The notes under the pieces are model-generated. The model was not told the DNA's origin. It saw nothing but the letters and a program-made list of their open reading frames with translations, and searched no databases. A stretch of 8,308 nucleotides of DNA from Clostridia bacterium. Lineage in GTDB: Bacteria; Bacillota_E; RBS10-35; JAJYVN01. This document shows positions 1 through 6,487 of this stretch, in pieces (the stretch's first letter is position 1; every line of letters begins with the position of its first letter). The position numbers and the translations under genes are program-made. The stretch lies in assembly GCA_027335515.1 (NCBI GenBank), contig DAHWHT010000107.1:1-8308 (forward strand), in the 5' to 3' direction.

Positions 1-540
1 CCCGATGTGGTGCAGTTCATGGGCGACGAAGGGCATCATCAGTTGTTCGGCAGACGTGGCCGGGATGCTCAGCAGGTCGAGAATGACCTCCGCCCGGTTG
101 TTGGCCCAACCCTGCCGGTCCCCGGAAAGCAGCACAAACACCGTCGCCTGCAACGGAGTGCCTGTCGGAAGCAACGCCAACGCGCGGTCGGCGGCGTCGG
201 CGATGCGCAGCGCCCGCGCCTGCGCCAGCCGGGCAGACAGGTCGTCCACGTGGCGGTGCCCCTCCAGAAACGCAGTGAGCAGGCTCTGTGCGTCCGCCGG
301 CAAGCCCTCGGTGATCGTGCCGTCGGGGTTCGGCGGAAAGCGGCGGAGTGTGGCCAGCACATCGTCAGGCGCAAAACTGGCGGCCTCTGTCCAGGCGGCG
401 TACGCCGGGGAACCTACCAGCGCGGCCCAGCGAGCCTCCATCTCGGGCTCTGGCGGGCCGCTCCCGCTGTCTCGGATCAAGGCCACGGCGGCTTCGGCCG
501 CGGAGGTGTCCAGCGACACCCGGGTTCGCCCTGGCGCCAT
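1..540 (-). CDS. Putative zinc-dependent protease, DUF5700-like (C-terminus outside window)
   Basis: An open frame reads from ATG at 540 to the left edge without a stop, giving the first 180 residues. A GTG directly before the ATG and a G-rich stretch (AGGGGGGGG) about 6 nt further upstream could serve initiation; an in-frame TAG lies 13 codons upstream. The visible part is helical and acidic/alanine-rich, with no signal peptide. It passes through a segment like VFVLLSGDRQGW and ends FVAHELHHIG, where H174-E175-L176-H177-H178 is a classic HExxH zinc site. A segment of this kind followed by HELHH near residue 175 recalls the DUF5700 putative Zn-dependent proteases, which is a family resemblance from memory. 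The third zinc ligand and the rest of the catalytic domain lie outside the window. It is transcribed the same way as the 736-1200 gene across a 195-bp gap. The frame is certain, the metallopeptidase role likely, the exact family less sure. Confidence 0.72.
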   Translation of the reverse strand, partial: MAPGRTRVSLDTSAAEAAVALIRDSGSGPPEPEMEARWAALVGSPAYAAWTEAASFAPDDVLATLRRFPPNPDGTITEGLPADAQSLLTAFLEGHRHVDDLSARLAQARALRIADAADRALALLPTGTPLQATVFVLLSGDRQGWANNRAEVILDLLSIPATSAEQLMMPFVAHELHHIG

Positions 541-670
541 CACCAGCCCCCCCCTTGCACTGCGCACAACTTCGGGCTACCCGTGCGGCGCCGCGCGGCC
601 CGCACCGCTTCCGCGTCACCACACCGAATACCTGTGAAGCGTTGCGTGGATGTCTTACGCATGACCTACC

Positions 671-710
671 GCGGCGGTTTCTCATCGGCCAGGGTGGCGC
701 CCACCGCCGC
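671..710 (-). terminator. Inverted repeat 26 nt past the stop of the 154-aa gene; possible terminator
   Basis: GCGGCGGT at 671-678 is the exact reverse complement of ACCGCCGC at 703-710, an 8-bp stem with a 24-nt loop. A smaller competing hairpin, GGTGG-CGC-CCACC, lies at 693-705. In the minus direction it follows the stop codon at 736-738. No U-run follows, so it is not a textbook intrinsic terminator. The rest of 541-735 shows no gene or convincing promoter. Confidence 0.3.
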
Positions 711-735
711 ATGCCTGCCCCGCAAATGGCGCGGC

Positions 736-1200
736 TCAGTATGCGTTCTTGAATGTGAAGTACGATCCCCGAATGCTTCCGGCCAGCTTCGATTTCTGCT
801 TGGCGAACTTAAACCGCGCGACAAGCTCTGCGGGGACGTCCATCCCGTCCGAGAGCTTGAACCCCACGGCCCGCTTCGCCGGATCGTCGATCGTATACAT
901 CACGTTGACCGACAGGCCGCTCTGGTAAAAGACGTAGGCCATACGGATGTTCGCCACCTGAAAGGATGTGGCCTCCAAAGCAGGAGAGGAGATGACGATG
1001 TCGCGCTCTTCCTTAAGGATCCGCTGCACCCAGTCGATGGTCTCCGCGGCGTCGCTGGCGGGCTCCACCGTGAAGACATGATCATACTTCTTCCTGAAAT
1101 ACCGGGCCTCGTTGGCACGCAGTCCGGCCAGCGCGGCCGCCACGGGCGACGACTCCAATCCAGAGGTGGAAACCATGTCGAAGTCCACAGTGTGGGTCAT
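736..1200 (-). CDS. Unrecognised 154-residue protein of lower GC content
   Basis: I do not recognise this protein. It starts at ATG 1200, behind an excellent Shine-Dalgarno (AGGAGG at 1208-1213, 7-nt spacer), and ends with TGA at 736-738. It has no signal peptide, no hydrophobic segment long enough to span a membrane, no cysteine and a single tryptophan (in IDWVQRIL). The N-terminal half looks helical (ALAGLRANEARYFRKKY, then DWVQRILKEE). The C-terminal half looks strand-rich, with MAYVFYQSGLSVNVMYTID followed by a basic tail containing FKFAKQKSK. That pattern suits a small soluble alpha/beta domain. GC by hand count over 741-1200 is about 59%, against 70-75% in neighbours, and codon choice is less extreme. 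This suggests recent acquisition or unusual constraint. The strong ribosome site and coherent protein argue that it is real. It is divergent from the membrane-protein gene at 1624. Confidence 0.82.
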   Translation of the reverse strand: MTHTVDFDMVSTSGLESSPVAAALAGLRANEARYFRKKYDHVFTVEPASDAAETIDWVQRILKEERDIVISSPALEATSFQVANIRMAYVFYQSGLSVNVMYTIDDPAKRAVGFKLSDGMDVPAELVARFKFAKQKSKLAGSIRGSYFTFKNAY

Positions 1201-1428
1201 GGCAGGCCCTCCTCATGGTGGTGGGGAATCCCTGAGCCCGCAGCCCAGCCTCCCATAGGTGACCCTCCGTTGAGGCCAAACGTCAAGCTCCACGGACCCT
1301 GCCCCGTGTGGAGCAGGATAGTGGCGGTTGGGCGGCACCAAACCCGCCCATTCCGATCTTGCCGGCGCGTCCGGTGCACCGTCTGTGGCAACGGCTTCAA
1401 GATCCCTCCGGGACCCGATCGTTCCCGG

Positions 1429-1448
1429 CCACGGAGGACCTCCGGTGG
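1429..1448. promoter_or_regulatory. Operator-like palindrome in the divergent spacer
   Basis: CCACGGAGG (1429-1437), a central A, then CCTCCGGTGG (1439-1448) form an almost perfect palindrome; only one extra G interrupts the right arm. A further CCTCCG at 1405-1410 can also pair with CGGAGG at 1432-1437, with an inner CGGGA/TCCCG pairing (1409-1413 with 1423-1427). Dyad symmetry between divergent genes suits a dimeric regulator site or a leader hairpin. At this GC content chance is a serious alternative. Confidence 0.3.
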
Positions 1449-1539
1449 GGCGACCAGGTCCTCGGTTTCCATGCGTCGCCCATCGGTGCCACCGCTGGAA
1501 ACGGTCGGCGCCTGCCGCCCTGCGCGCGCCACGCCCTCC

Positions 1540-1563
1540 CCTGACCCGAGCGTCCGGGGCAGG
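1540..1563 (+). other. Leader hairpin upstream of the membrane-protein gene
   Basis: CCTG (1540-1543) pairs with CAGG (1560-1563) and CCCG (1545-1548) with CGGG (1555-1558), separated by one A-G mismatch and closing a 6-nt loop, AGCGTC. It lies 60 nt before the ATG at 1624 and would sit in the gene's 5' leader if transcription starts upstream. No U-run follows. A role is not shown. Confidence 0.25.
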
Positions 1564-1623
1564 AACCCTGCGGTCCACGCCAAATCCGCCACACAGGCGC
1601 TGGGATGAAAGGGGCGACGGAGC

Positions 1624-2160
1624 ATGGCCACCCCGGACGCCGATCGGCGGCAACGCCGCGGCCAACGTGACCCACGACGTGCCGCAGCCTCCGACGTCCG
1701 TCATGGGCAGGGGGTCGAGGTGGCCGCCCGATCTTCGCCGCGAACGCTTTCGTGCGTGCTGCTGGCGGCGCTCGCGCTCCAGCTTCTGCTGGGAATGTCG
1801 GTCAACCTCTGGGTACACATCCCGGCGCAGCACGCCGGAGCCCACGCCGCGCACTACTTCGCCGGGGTCGGCCAGGTGATCGTCTGGGCGTTGGGCAGCG
1901 GCGCCACCATGCTCCAACTCCACGTGGCCATGGGGCTGCTGCTGTTGGTGGGCGGCAGTGTCGCCCTGATGCTGGCCGTTCGCACAGGCCGGCCAGGCTG
2001 GATCTGGGCCACCGCGATCGGCCTGAGCGGCATCCTCGGAGCCGGCTTCAACGGCGCCAGCTTTCTCATCTTCAACTACAACTTGAGCTCCTTTCTCATG
2101 ACGGCGGCCTTCGTCATCGCCGCGGCGTCCTATACCGTGGGCATCTGCGCGGCCCCCTGA
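1624..2160 (+). CDS. Small histidine-bearing four-helix membrane protein, conserved hypothetical type
   Basis: The only plus-strand gene ends with TGA at 2158-2160. From ATG 1624 (AAAGGGG 9 nt upstream) it encodes 178 residues. The first 40 are arginine-rich and unlike a membrane protein start, so GTG 1720 (AGGGGG at 1709-1714, 5 nt before it), giving 146 residues, is a strong alternative. Four hydrophobic segments are visible at about 41-60, 95-117, 125-147 and 154-175. Between the first two lies a loop with H65, H70, H74 and H77; H100 opens the second helix. The third helix ends in a GAGFNGASFL motif and the fourth follows NYNLSS. This recalls small GC-rich-genome membrane proteins without an assigned function. 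QLLLG in helix 1 and LHVAMGLLLL in helix 2 resemble parts of CtaA/COX15 heme A synthase, but this is not enough to name it. A minus-strand frame across the same DNA is low-complexity and was discarded. Confidence 0.8.
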   Translation: MATPDADRRQRRGQRDPRRAAASDVRHGQGVEVAARSSPRTLSCVLLAALALQLLLGMSVNLWVHIPAQHAGAHAAHYFAGVGQVIVWALGSGATMLQLHVAMGLLLLVGGSVALMLAVRTGRPGWIWATAIGLSGILGAGFNGASFLIFNYNLSSFLMTAAFVIAAASYTVGICAAP

Positions 2161-2480
2161 GCGATCGGGCGGGCGCGGCGGCAGCAGTTCGGACCGTTTT
2201 CGCGGCCGCGTGAACGCCGCCGGACCCGGGAACCGCGCGCAGCGAACAGCCCAAGCCAGCGGTGAAGCGCCGGACTGCGGCGTTGCGTCCGTGCGCCTCG
2301 CTGGCTTCGGCCCGTCGGCCCAGCCCGGCGTTCCACCGCCCAGGGGGACTTTGAAACCCGGCTGCGCGGCCTGGAAACGGCCATCGCCTTTGGTCACACG
2401 GGTGGCTCCGCGTCGTCACGGCAGGGCCCAGCAGGAGCACGCTCGGCGGGCGCCGCCACGTGACGCACGCCTCCGTCGAC
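2161..2480. other. Convergent intergenic region, no gene seen
   Basis: These 320 bp lie between the stops of the membrane-protein gene (plus) and pepC (minus). Open frames exist on both strands but look like GC-rich shadows. The stretch holds several inverted repeats: CGGCGGC (2176-2182) with GCCGCCG (2216-2222), a CGCGGCCGCG palindrome (2201-2210), and the nested structure at 2253-2307. None carries a U-run. The segment 2253-2383 could be a dispersed repeat, but only one copy is visible here. Confidence 0.4.
2253..2307. repeat. Nested inverted repeat between convergent genes
   Basis: AAGCCAGCG (2253-2261) is the exact reverse complement of CGCTGGCTT (2299-2307), a 9-bp outer stem. Inside it CGCCG (2268-2272) pairs with CGGCG (2278-2282) around a 5-nt loop, extended by one G-U and one A-U pair. 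The two-tier stem-loop lies between two converging genes, where a bidirectional terminator or REP-like element would be expected. There is no T-tract on either side, so factor-dependent termination or chance remain possible. Confidence 0.35.
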
Positions 2481-3809
2481 CTACCCGCGCGCCAGGGCGC
2501 CCATCGGATCCCACGGGTCGAGCACGATCGGGGGCTCGGCCAGTGCCGCCTGCAAGGCCGGCGACAGGTATTCCCGCCGGACCACCACCTGATACAGATA
2601 CTGATCGAACCAGCGGTCCGTCATCACGTAGTAGCCATCGCGCCCGGGATCCTTGCCCCAGGAGTTCTGCACCTTCCAGCGCTGCGGCCGACCATCGACC
2701 ACGTGCGCCCCCGTCAAGACCATGGCATGGGTCATGCGGCTCTCCCCGTAATCAAGGCGCTGCGCCTTATCCAGGTGGAACGGCACGCCGAGCGCCGCGC
2801 CGTAGTCAAACAGCCCGCTATCCATGACGCCCGATTCGCGGTCGGACATCTTGCCAACGTCGCAGCCAAACCACACCGGCTCGCCCGCCTCCAGTTGCGC
2901 CAGGGCCGCCTGCTTGAGCGTCGCGAGCTCCGCGTTCAGGTAGAGGACCTGCCGCCCACCCCGCACGTTGCCCAGGAAACGGACGGTGTAGGTGCGGTCC
3001 AGCGGCTTGTCGGCCGTCGGCGCGTGGATCAGGCTGACGTACGCGGCGAGGTCCGCCCCGACATACTGTTGGTAGAAATCCTGGGGTGTCAGCGCGGGCG
3101 CGCGGTGGAACGCGTGGTCCTTGTCCCGATACTCCAGATCGAAGCGGACCGGCCGCTCCCCCAGGAAGTGGGCCAGCATCCGGTAGATCTCGATGAGCAT
3201 GTCGTCCTTTTCGCGCCGGGCGGCCTCCAGGCGCCCCTGCCCACCGCCGCGGGCGGCGCGCAGACGGGCCGCATCCTCGCGCAGCTTGGCCACCAGGACG
3301 CGGTTCATCCCGGCCGAAGACCCGCTGTGGAAGCTCTCGGGCATCGCATACTTCGGCACCACACCGTACTTCTCGACCAGACTGACAAACATGTCCCACT
3401 GCCCGCCGTCCCCGAGCGGTCCGGCCAGCAGAAAGGAGACCAGCCGCCCATCGATCGGCTCCGCGAGCGTCTCCAGGATGTTCTCCAGGAAGTGGTTGGC
3501 GCGCTCGAACTTGTCCCAGAACATCAAGAAGGCCTGTGAGAACTCGAAGTCCTTCAGACCCATGCGCTCCCTGGCCCGCAGCCGCAGCGTATTCAGGCCG
3601 GCGAACAACCAGCAGCGTCCGCTGGCCCGCTGGTTGGTCACCGCCCCGGCGTCCAGCTCAAGGGAAAAGGCGTGTTGCTGCGCGATGACGACATCCCGGT
3701 CCAGGGCCACCGCCTGGATGCCGTGCTTGCGAACGGCGTTCATGAGCACGCCGCGCTCCGGGTCGCCCCGCAGCGTCCCGACCAGGCCGCGTGCCCACGC
3801 GGGATCCAC
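2481..3809 (-). CDS. pepC: Aminopeptidase C / bleomycin hydrolase family cysteine peptidase (C1B)
   Basis: This cytosolic cysteine aminopeptidase should remove N-terminal residues from peptides. Numbered from GTG 3809 (442 residues), all active-site elements are present: the oxyanion glutamine Q60 (VTNQ), nucleophile C66 (SGRCWLF), H361 (MTHAMVLTG) and N382 (VQNSWGKD). Conserved family stretches follow in order: EFSQAFLMFWDKFERAN, DGGQWDM, KYGVVPK, APTADKP, VWFGCDVG and the terminal PWDPMGALA. The C-terminal arm, which in this family folds into the active-site cleft and enforces aminopeptidase action, continues two residues further (RG). The frame is open back to 3971, but the extra 54 residues are proline/glycine-rich and unlike the family. 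GTG 3809 gives about the usual 440-residue length and an N-terminus (DPAWARGL) that fits. GTG at 3866 or 3860 are alternatives; the first ATG (3743) is too late. It lies 125 bp behind the glucoamylase stop, with a hairpin between. PepC enzymes are usually hexameric. Confidence 0.95.
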   Translation of the reverse strand: MDPAWARGLVGTLRGDPERGVLMNAVRKHGIQAVALDRDVVIAQQHAFSLELDAGAVTNQRASGRCWLFAGLNTLRLRARERMGLKDFEFSQAFLMFWDKFERANHFLENILETLAEPIDGRLVSFLLAGPLGDGGQWDMFVSLVEKYGVVPKYAMPESFHSGSSAGMNRVLVAKLREDAARLRAARGGGQGRLEAARREKDDMLIEIYRMLAHFLGERPVRFDLEYRDKDHAFHRAPALTPQDFYQQYVGADLAAYVSLIHAPTADKPLDRTYTVRFLGNVRGGRQVLYLNAELATLKQAALAQLEAGEPVWFGCDVGKMSDRESGVMDSGLFDYGAALGVPFHLDKAQRLDYGESRMTHAMVLTGAHVVDGRPQRWKVQNSWGKDPGRDGYYVMTDRWFDQYLYQVVVRREYLSPALQAALAEPPIVLDPWDPMGALARG

Positions 3810-3901
3810 GGCGCCCGACGGCGCCCCCTGCGCCCCTTCGCCCAGCGGCCGTTCGTCCACCGCCACCTGCCCCACCCCCACCGCCGAGGGGGTTCGCCAG
3901 G

Positions 3902-3931
3902 CGGGGGTGGAGCCCTTCGGATCCACCCCCG
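3902..3931 (-). terminator. Perfect 10-bp hairpin just after the glucoamylase stop
   Basis: CGGGGGTGGA (3902-3911) and TCCACCCCCG (3922-3931) form a perfect 10-bp stem with a 10-nt loop, starting 3 nt after the glucoamylase TGA (3935-3937) on the minus strand. No U-run follows, so intrinsic termination would be weak; 3'-end protection or partial termination before pepC is plausible. The arm 3903-3910 can instead pair with CCACCCCC at 3872-3879, giving a mutually exclusive fold. Confidence 0.45.
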
Positions 3932-3934
3932 GGA

Positions 3935-6445
3935 TCAGCCGACGGCGATCACGTAGTTGGTGCCTTCCCACGCACCCCGTTCATTCCAGTAGAACGTGAA
4001 CTCCAGGGTCCGACCGCGGCGGAAGCTGCCCGGCGGGAAGTCGTGCACCCAGACTCCGTGGCCGTACGGCTGCATCGGCTCATGCTGCACGTTCCGCCAG
4101 GAGTCGCGCGTCCAGTGCAGCGCCGCCGGCGCATACACCTCCACCCGCAGCACGTCGTCGTCCGCGGCGGCGCGGATCTTGTGGTTGTGCTTCCAGATCA
4201 CGACCCGCGGCGTATCCGCCTGGCCCGCGGCGTAGCGGCTGCGCACGGCCGGGGGGCAGTCGAAAACCGTGCCGTCGGCGAGGCTGCGCAGCAACTTGAT
4301 GTATTCGGCATGGGCCCAGACCAGCGGTGCGGCGGAGCCCGTCGGCCGACCCCGGATCAGGCCAAGTTCGGGCATGTCCGCGCTATCCCAGACCTGCTCG
4401 GGGATCATGCCGCCGCCGGTGGTGAAGGCCTCCATCGCCTTGCGCAAATCCAGCGGCCTGCGTCCGGCCGCCAGCTCGTAGTGCGCGCGCTCCCCGGTGA
4501 GCAGCGGCCAGGCGCGGCCGACCCCGATGCCCTGGTAGGGACCGCCGTCCGCCTGCTGCCCGTACCCGTCGTGGGTATACCGGTGCCAACACGGTCCAAC
4601 GGGTGTATCGACCCGGCAGGTCTCGTCGTAGACCCGCAACGTCTGGCGCACGTGGACGTCGTCGGCGGCGCGGACCCCATAGCGCACCAACTCCAGGAAA
4701 CCGCCGTCCACCACCGCGCACTCCTCGAAACTACCCACCCCGGGCGGCAGGTTCGCCACCGGCAAGAAGACGCGCCCCACATGGGCCGGGCTGTCGGCCA
4801 GGGCGCCCGCGATCCGCTCGTAATACTCGGTGTCCCCGTTGGCGCCGCCGCAATGCGTGAAGGTCCAGTCCTCCAGGTGCCTGGCCCAATAGTCGGCCAC
4901 CTCCCGGAAGTAGCGGGCCGCCTGCGGGTCGCGGTCGCCGTCGGCGAACTCCGCGGCCACCACCAGCGCCGCGATCGCGGCCGCCAGCGTCGATGGGGAG
5001 TAGCCGCTGTTTTCCTCCCACCGCTCCTGTTGGGTGACGGGACCGACGCGCGCAATGCGGTAGGCCGCCGGGGCGATCAGCGAAGGGTACGGGTTCCAGT
5101 CCAGGGCGTCGGCACGTTTCAACTGCCAGGCCAGCAGTACCGGGAAGGCGATCTCGTCCAACTGCAGCCCGCGCCAGTACGGCTCGCCAAACACCCAGAA
5201 GTTCTGCGGCCAGGAACCGTCCTCGCGCTGGGTCCGCTCAAGGTAGTGCAGCGCCCGCAACGCCCCGTCCGCATCGCCGGCCGCCAGGCGGGCCGTCGCG
5301 GCGTGGTAGAGGTCGCGCGGCCACACCAGATGGTAGCCGGCGCGATTGGTGTCCCCCTGCGCCTCACCCCAGGGGATCGCCAGCGAGGCGATGTGTGCGC
5401 CGGGGTTCTCACGATCCTCGTGCGCGCGCACCGTCATCACCGACAGGTAATACAGCCGGCCGTGGTCGCCCGACAGGCGCGAGAGGTCCTGCAGTCCGGC
5501 GCAGTAGTCGTGCCACCCCCGCACATACCCCTCCACCAGCCGCTTGAAGTCGGCGTCGGCCGAGGCGCAGGCGTTGGAGACGGCTTCGGCCGCGCTGCGC
5601 CCGAAACCCAACACCAGGAGAAACGGCTGCGCGAGGTCGCCGTCGAGTTCGGCGATGGCCGCCACATTGCCGTCGGCGGCCACCGCGTGCTCCCAGGTCA
5701 GCCGATGGTGGTTCGAAAGGTCCGTCCAGCCGTCGGAGGCGCCGACGAAACCACAGGAGCCGCGCACGAACGGCCGCGAACCCACCATGGCCACAAAGGT
5801 GTCGTGCCGGTGGGCCACGAGCACCTCCCGCCCACCGACCTGCATCCGCCGCACGGTGTTGCCACCGCCGTGGTCCGCGACGTGTGGAGCCAAGAGGGCA
5901 TACGCCCGCAACCCCGCCGGCGCGGCGTCGCCTTTGCCGCCGCGGATCACCGCCCGCACGACGAGCGAGGGGCGGTCCGGATCGGTGAGGACGGTCTTTT
6001 CGACCCGGAAGCGACCGCCGCGCTCGGTGGTGGTCACCTTCCAAAGCAGGGCGCGCGGATCGGCGAGTTCGGTCCTCGCCTCGCAGTCGCGCCGCTCCTC
6101 AAAGAACTCCTCCGGCCCGGCCAGGAGAAACTGCAGGTCGCGGGTGTTGGCCAGGTCCACCCGCGGGTAGTACACCTCCGTGACGACACCCTGGGCCAGG
6201 GTGAACCACACGGGGCTCTCCGGCTTGAGGCAGGTCCCCACCGCCTCCTTGGCGCCCGGAGCCCAGCGGGGCTCCACCCCCGGCGCCCCAAAGGCCGGCG
6301 GCCCGTCCATCGCCTCGGGCTGCAGGGGGAAATGGGTTGCCGCTTCGGGTGCGAGGTCCTGCACCAGCATCGCGGTATCCGCGCCCGTCGTCCGGTTGTC
6401 CACCTGCGGGCCTGTACCGGAGACCGCGCCGCCTCCGCGTGCCAT
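3935..6445 (-). CDS. GH15 glucoamylase / glucodextranase-like glycoside hydrolase, 836 residues
   Basis: The enzyme should release beta-glucose from non-reducing ends of alpha-glucans (starch, glycogen, maltodextrin or dextran) by inversion. An N-terminal beta-sandwich of the prokaryotic GH15/glucodextranase type spans about 50-310, beginning AFGAPGVEPRW and containing EVYYPRVDLANTRDL. The (alpha/alpha)6 catalytic barrel spans about 330-725. It carries the substrate-binding W375-P-R377-D378 motif, QLDE (428-431), the W476-E477-E478 motif whose E477 fits the general acid, and GMIPE683QVWD with E683 as general base. The final 90 residues form a Trp-rich beta domain (VVIWKHNHKI to FTFYWNERGAW) that may bind glucan. 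No signal peptide is visible, suggesting a cytoplasmic enzyme for glycogen or imported oligosaccharides. ATG 6445 has GGAGGG 12 nt upstream, slightly far; ATG 6370 and 6310 are alternatives, since family similarity begins near residue 50. Dextran versus starch specificity cannot be read from sequence. A likely promoter precedes it at 6521-6529. Confidence 0.96.
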   Translation of the reverse strand: MARGGGAVSGTGPQVDNRTTGADTAMLVQDLAPEAATHFPLQPEAMDGPPAFGAPGVEPRWAPGAKEAVGTCLKPESPVWFTLAQGVVTEVYYPRVDLANTRDLQFLLAGPEEFFEERRDCEARTELADPRALLWKVTTTERGGRFRVEKTVLTDPDRPSLVVRAVIRGGKGDAAPAGLRAYALLAPHVADHGGGNTVRRMQVGGREVLVAHRHDTFVAMVGSRPFVRGSCGFVGASDGWTDLSNHHRLTWEHAVAADGNVAAIAELDGDLAQPFLLVLGFGRSAAEAVSNACASADADFKRLVEGYVRGWHDYCAGLQDLSRLSGDHGRLYYLSVMTVRAHEDRENPGAHIASLAIPWGEAQGDTNRAGYHLVWPRDLYHAATARLAAGDADGALRALHYLERTQREDGSWPQNFWVFGEPYWRGLQLDEIAFPVLLAWQLKRADALDWNPYPSLIAPAAYRIARVGPVTQQERWEENSGYSPSTLAAAIAALVVAAEFADGDRDPQAARYFREVADYWARHLEDWTFTHCGGANGDTEYYERIAGALADSPAHVGRVFLPVANLPPGVGSFEECAVVDGGFLELVRYGVRAADDVHVRQTLRVYDETCRVDTPVGPCWHRYTHDGYGQQADGGPYQGIGVGRAWPLLTGERAHYELAAGRRPLDLRKAMEAFTTGGGMIPEQVWDSADMPELGLIRGRPTGSAAPLVWAHAEYIKLLRSLADGTVFDCPPAVRSRYAAGQADTPRVVIWKHNHKIRAAADDDVLRVEVYAPAALHWTRDSWRNVQHEPMQPYGHGVWVHDFPPGSFRRGRTLEFTFYWNERGAWEGTNYVIAVG

Positions 6446-6487
6446 GCGCCGCCACCGCCCTCCGTGTCATCTATCCCCTGGCGGGTG

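Larger units (their letters stand above)
1201..1623. other. Divergent intergenic region, no gene seen
   Basis: This 423-bp spacer lies between the divergent genes starting at 1200 (minus) and 1624 (plus). No open frame here has a protein-like composition. For the minus gene a consensus-like -35 (TTGACG, 1281-1286) is present, but the hexamer 18 nt on (TCACCT, 1257-1262) is a poor -10. An inverted repeat, CTCCA...TGGAG with inner CGG...CCG (1288-1313), lies directly upstream of that -35. CCTCCG occurs at 1265-1270, 1405-1410 and 1439-1444, and its complement at 1432-1437. No good plus-strand promoter was recognised. Confidence 0.45.

Noticed and set aside
7..1608. A 533-codon plus-strand open frame over the left part of the window
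   Set aside because: It spans two minus-strand genes and a spacer. Its composition is low-complexity Arg/Gly/Pro, and the minus-strand products are protein-like (HELHH motif, AGGAGG-led 154-aa gene).
2201..2222. CGCGGCCGCG palindrome and flanking pair as an intrinsic terminator for the membrane gene
   Set aside because: The TTTT lies before, not after, the palindrome and there is no downstream U-run; it is kept only as part of the spacer description.
1213..2397. A 394-codon minus-strand open frame across the membrane-protein gene
   Set aside because: The protein is a Gly/Arg/Pro/His-rich low-complexity string, while the plus strand gives four clean hydrophobic helices.
2460..3539. A 359-codon plus-strand open frame antisense to pepC
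   Set aside because: The minus strand encodes full PepC with all catalytic residues; the antisense product has no domain-like pattern.
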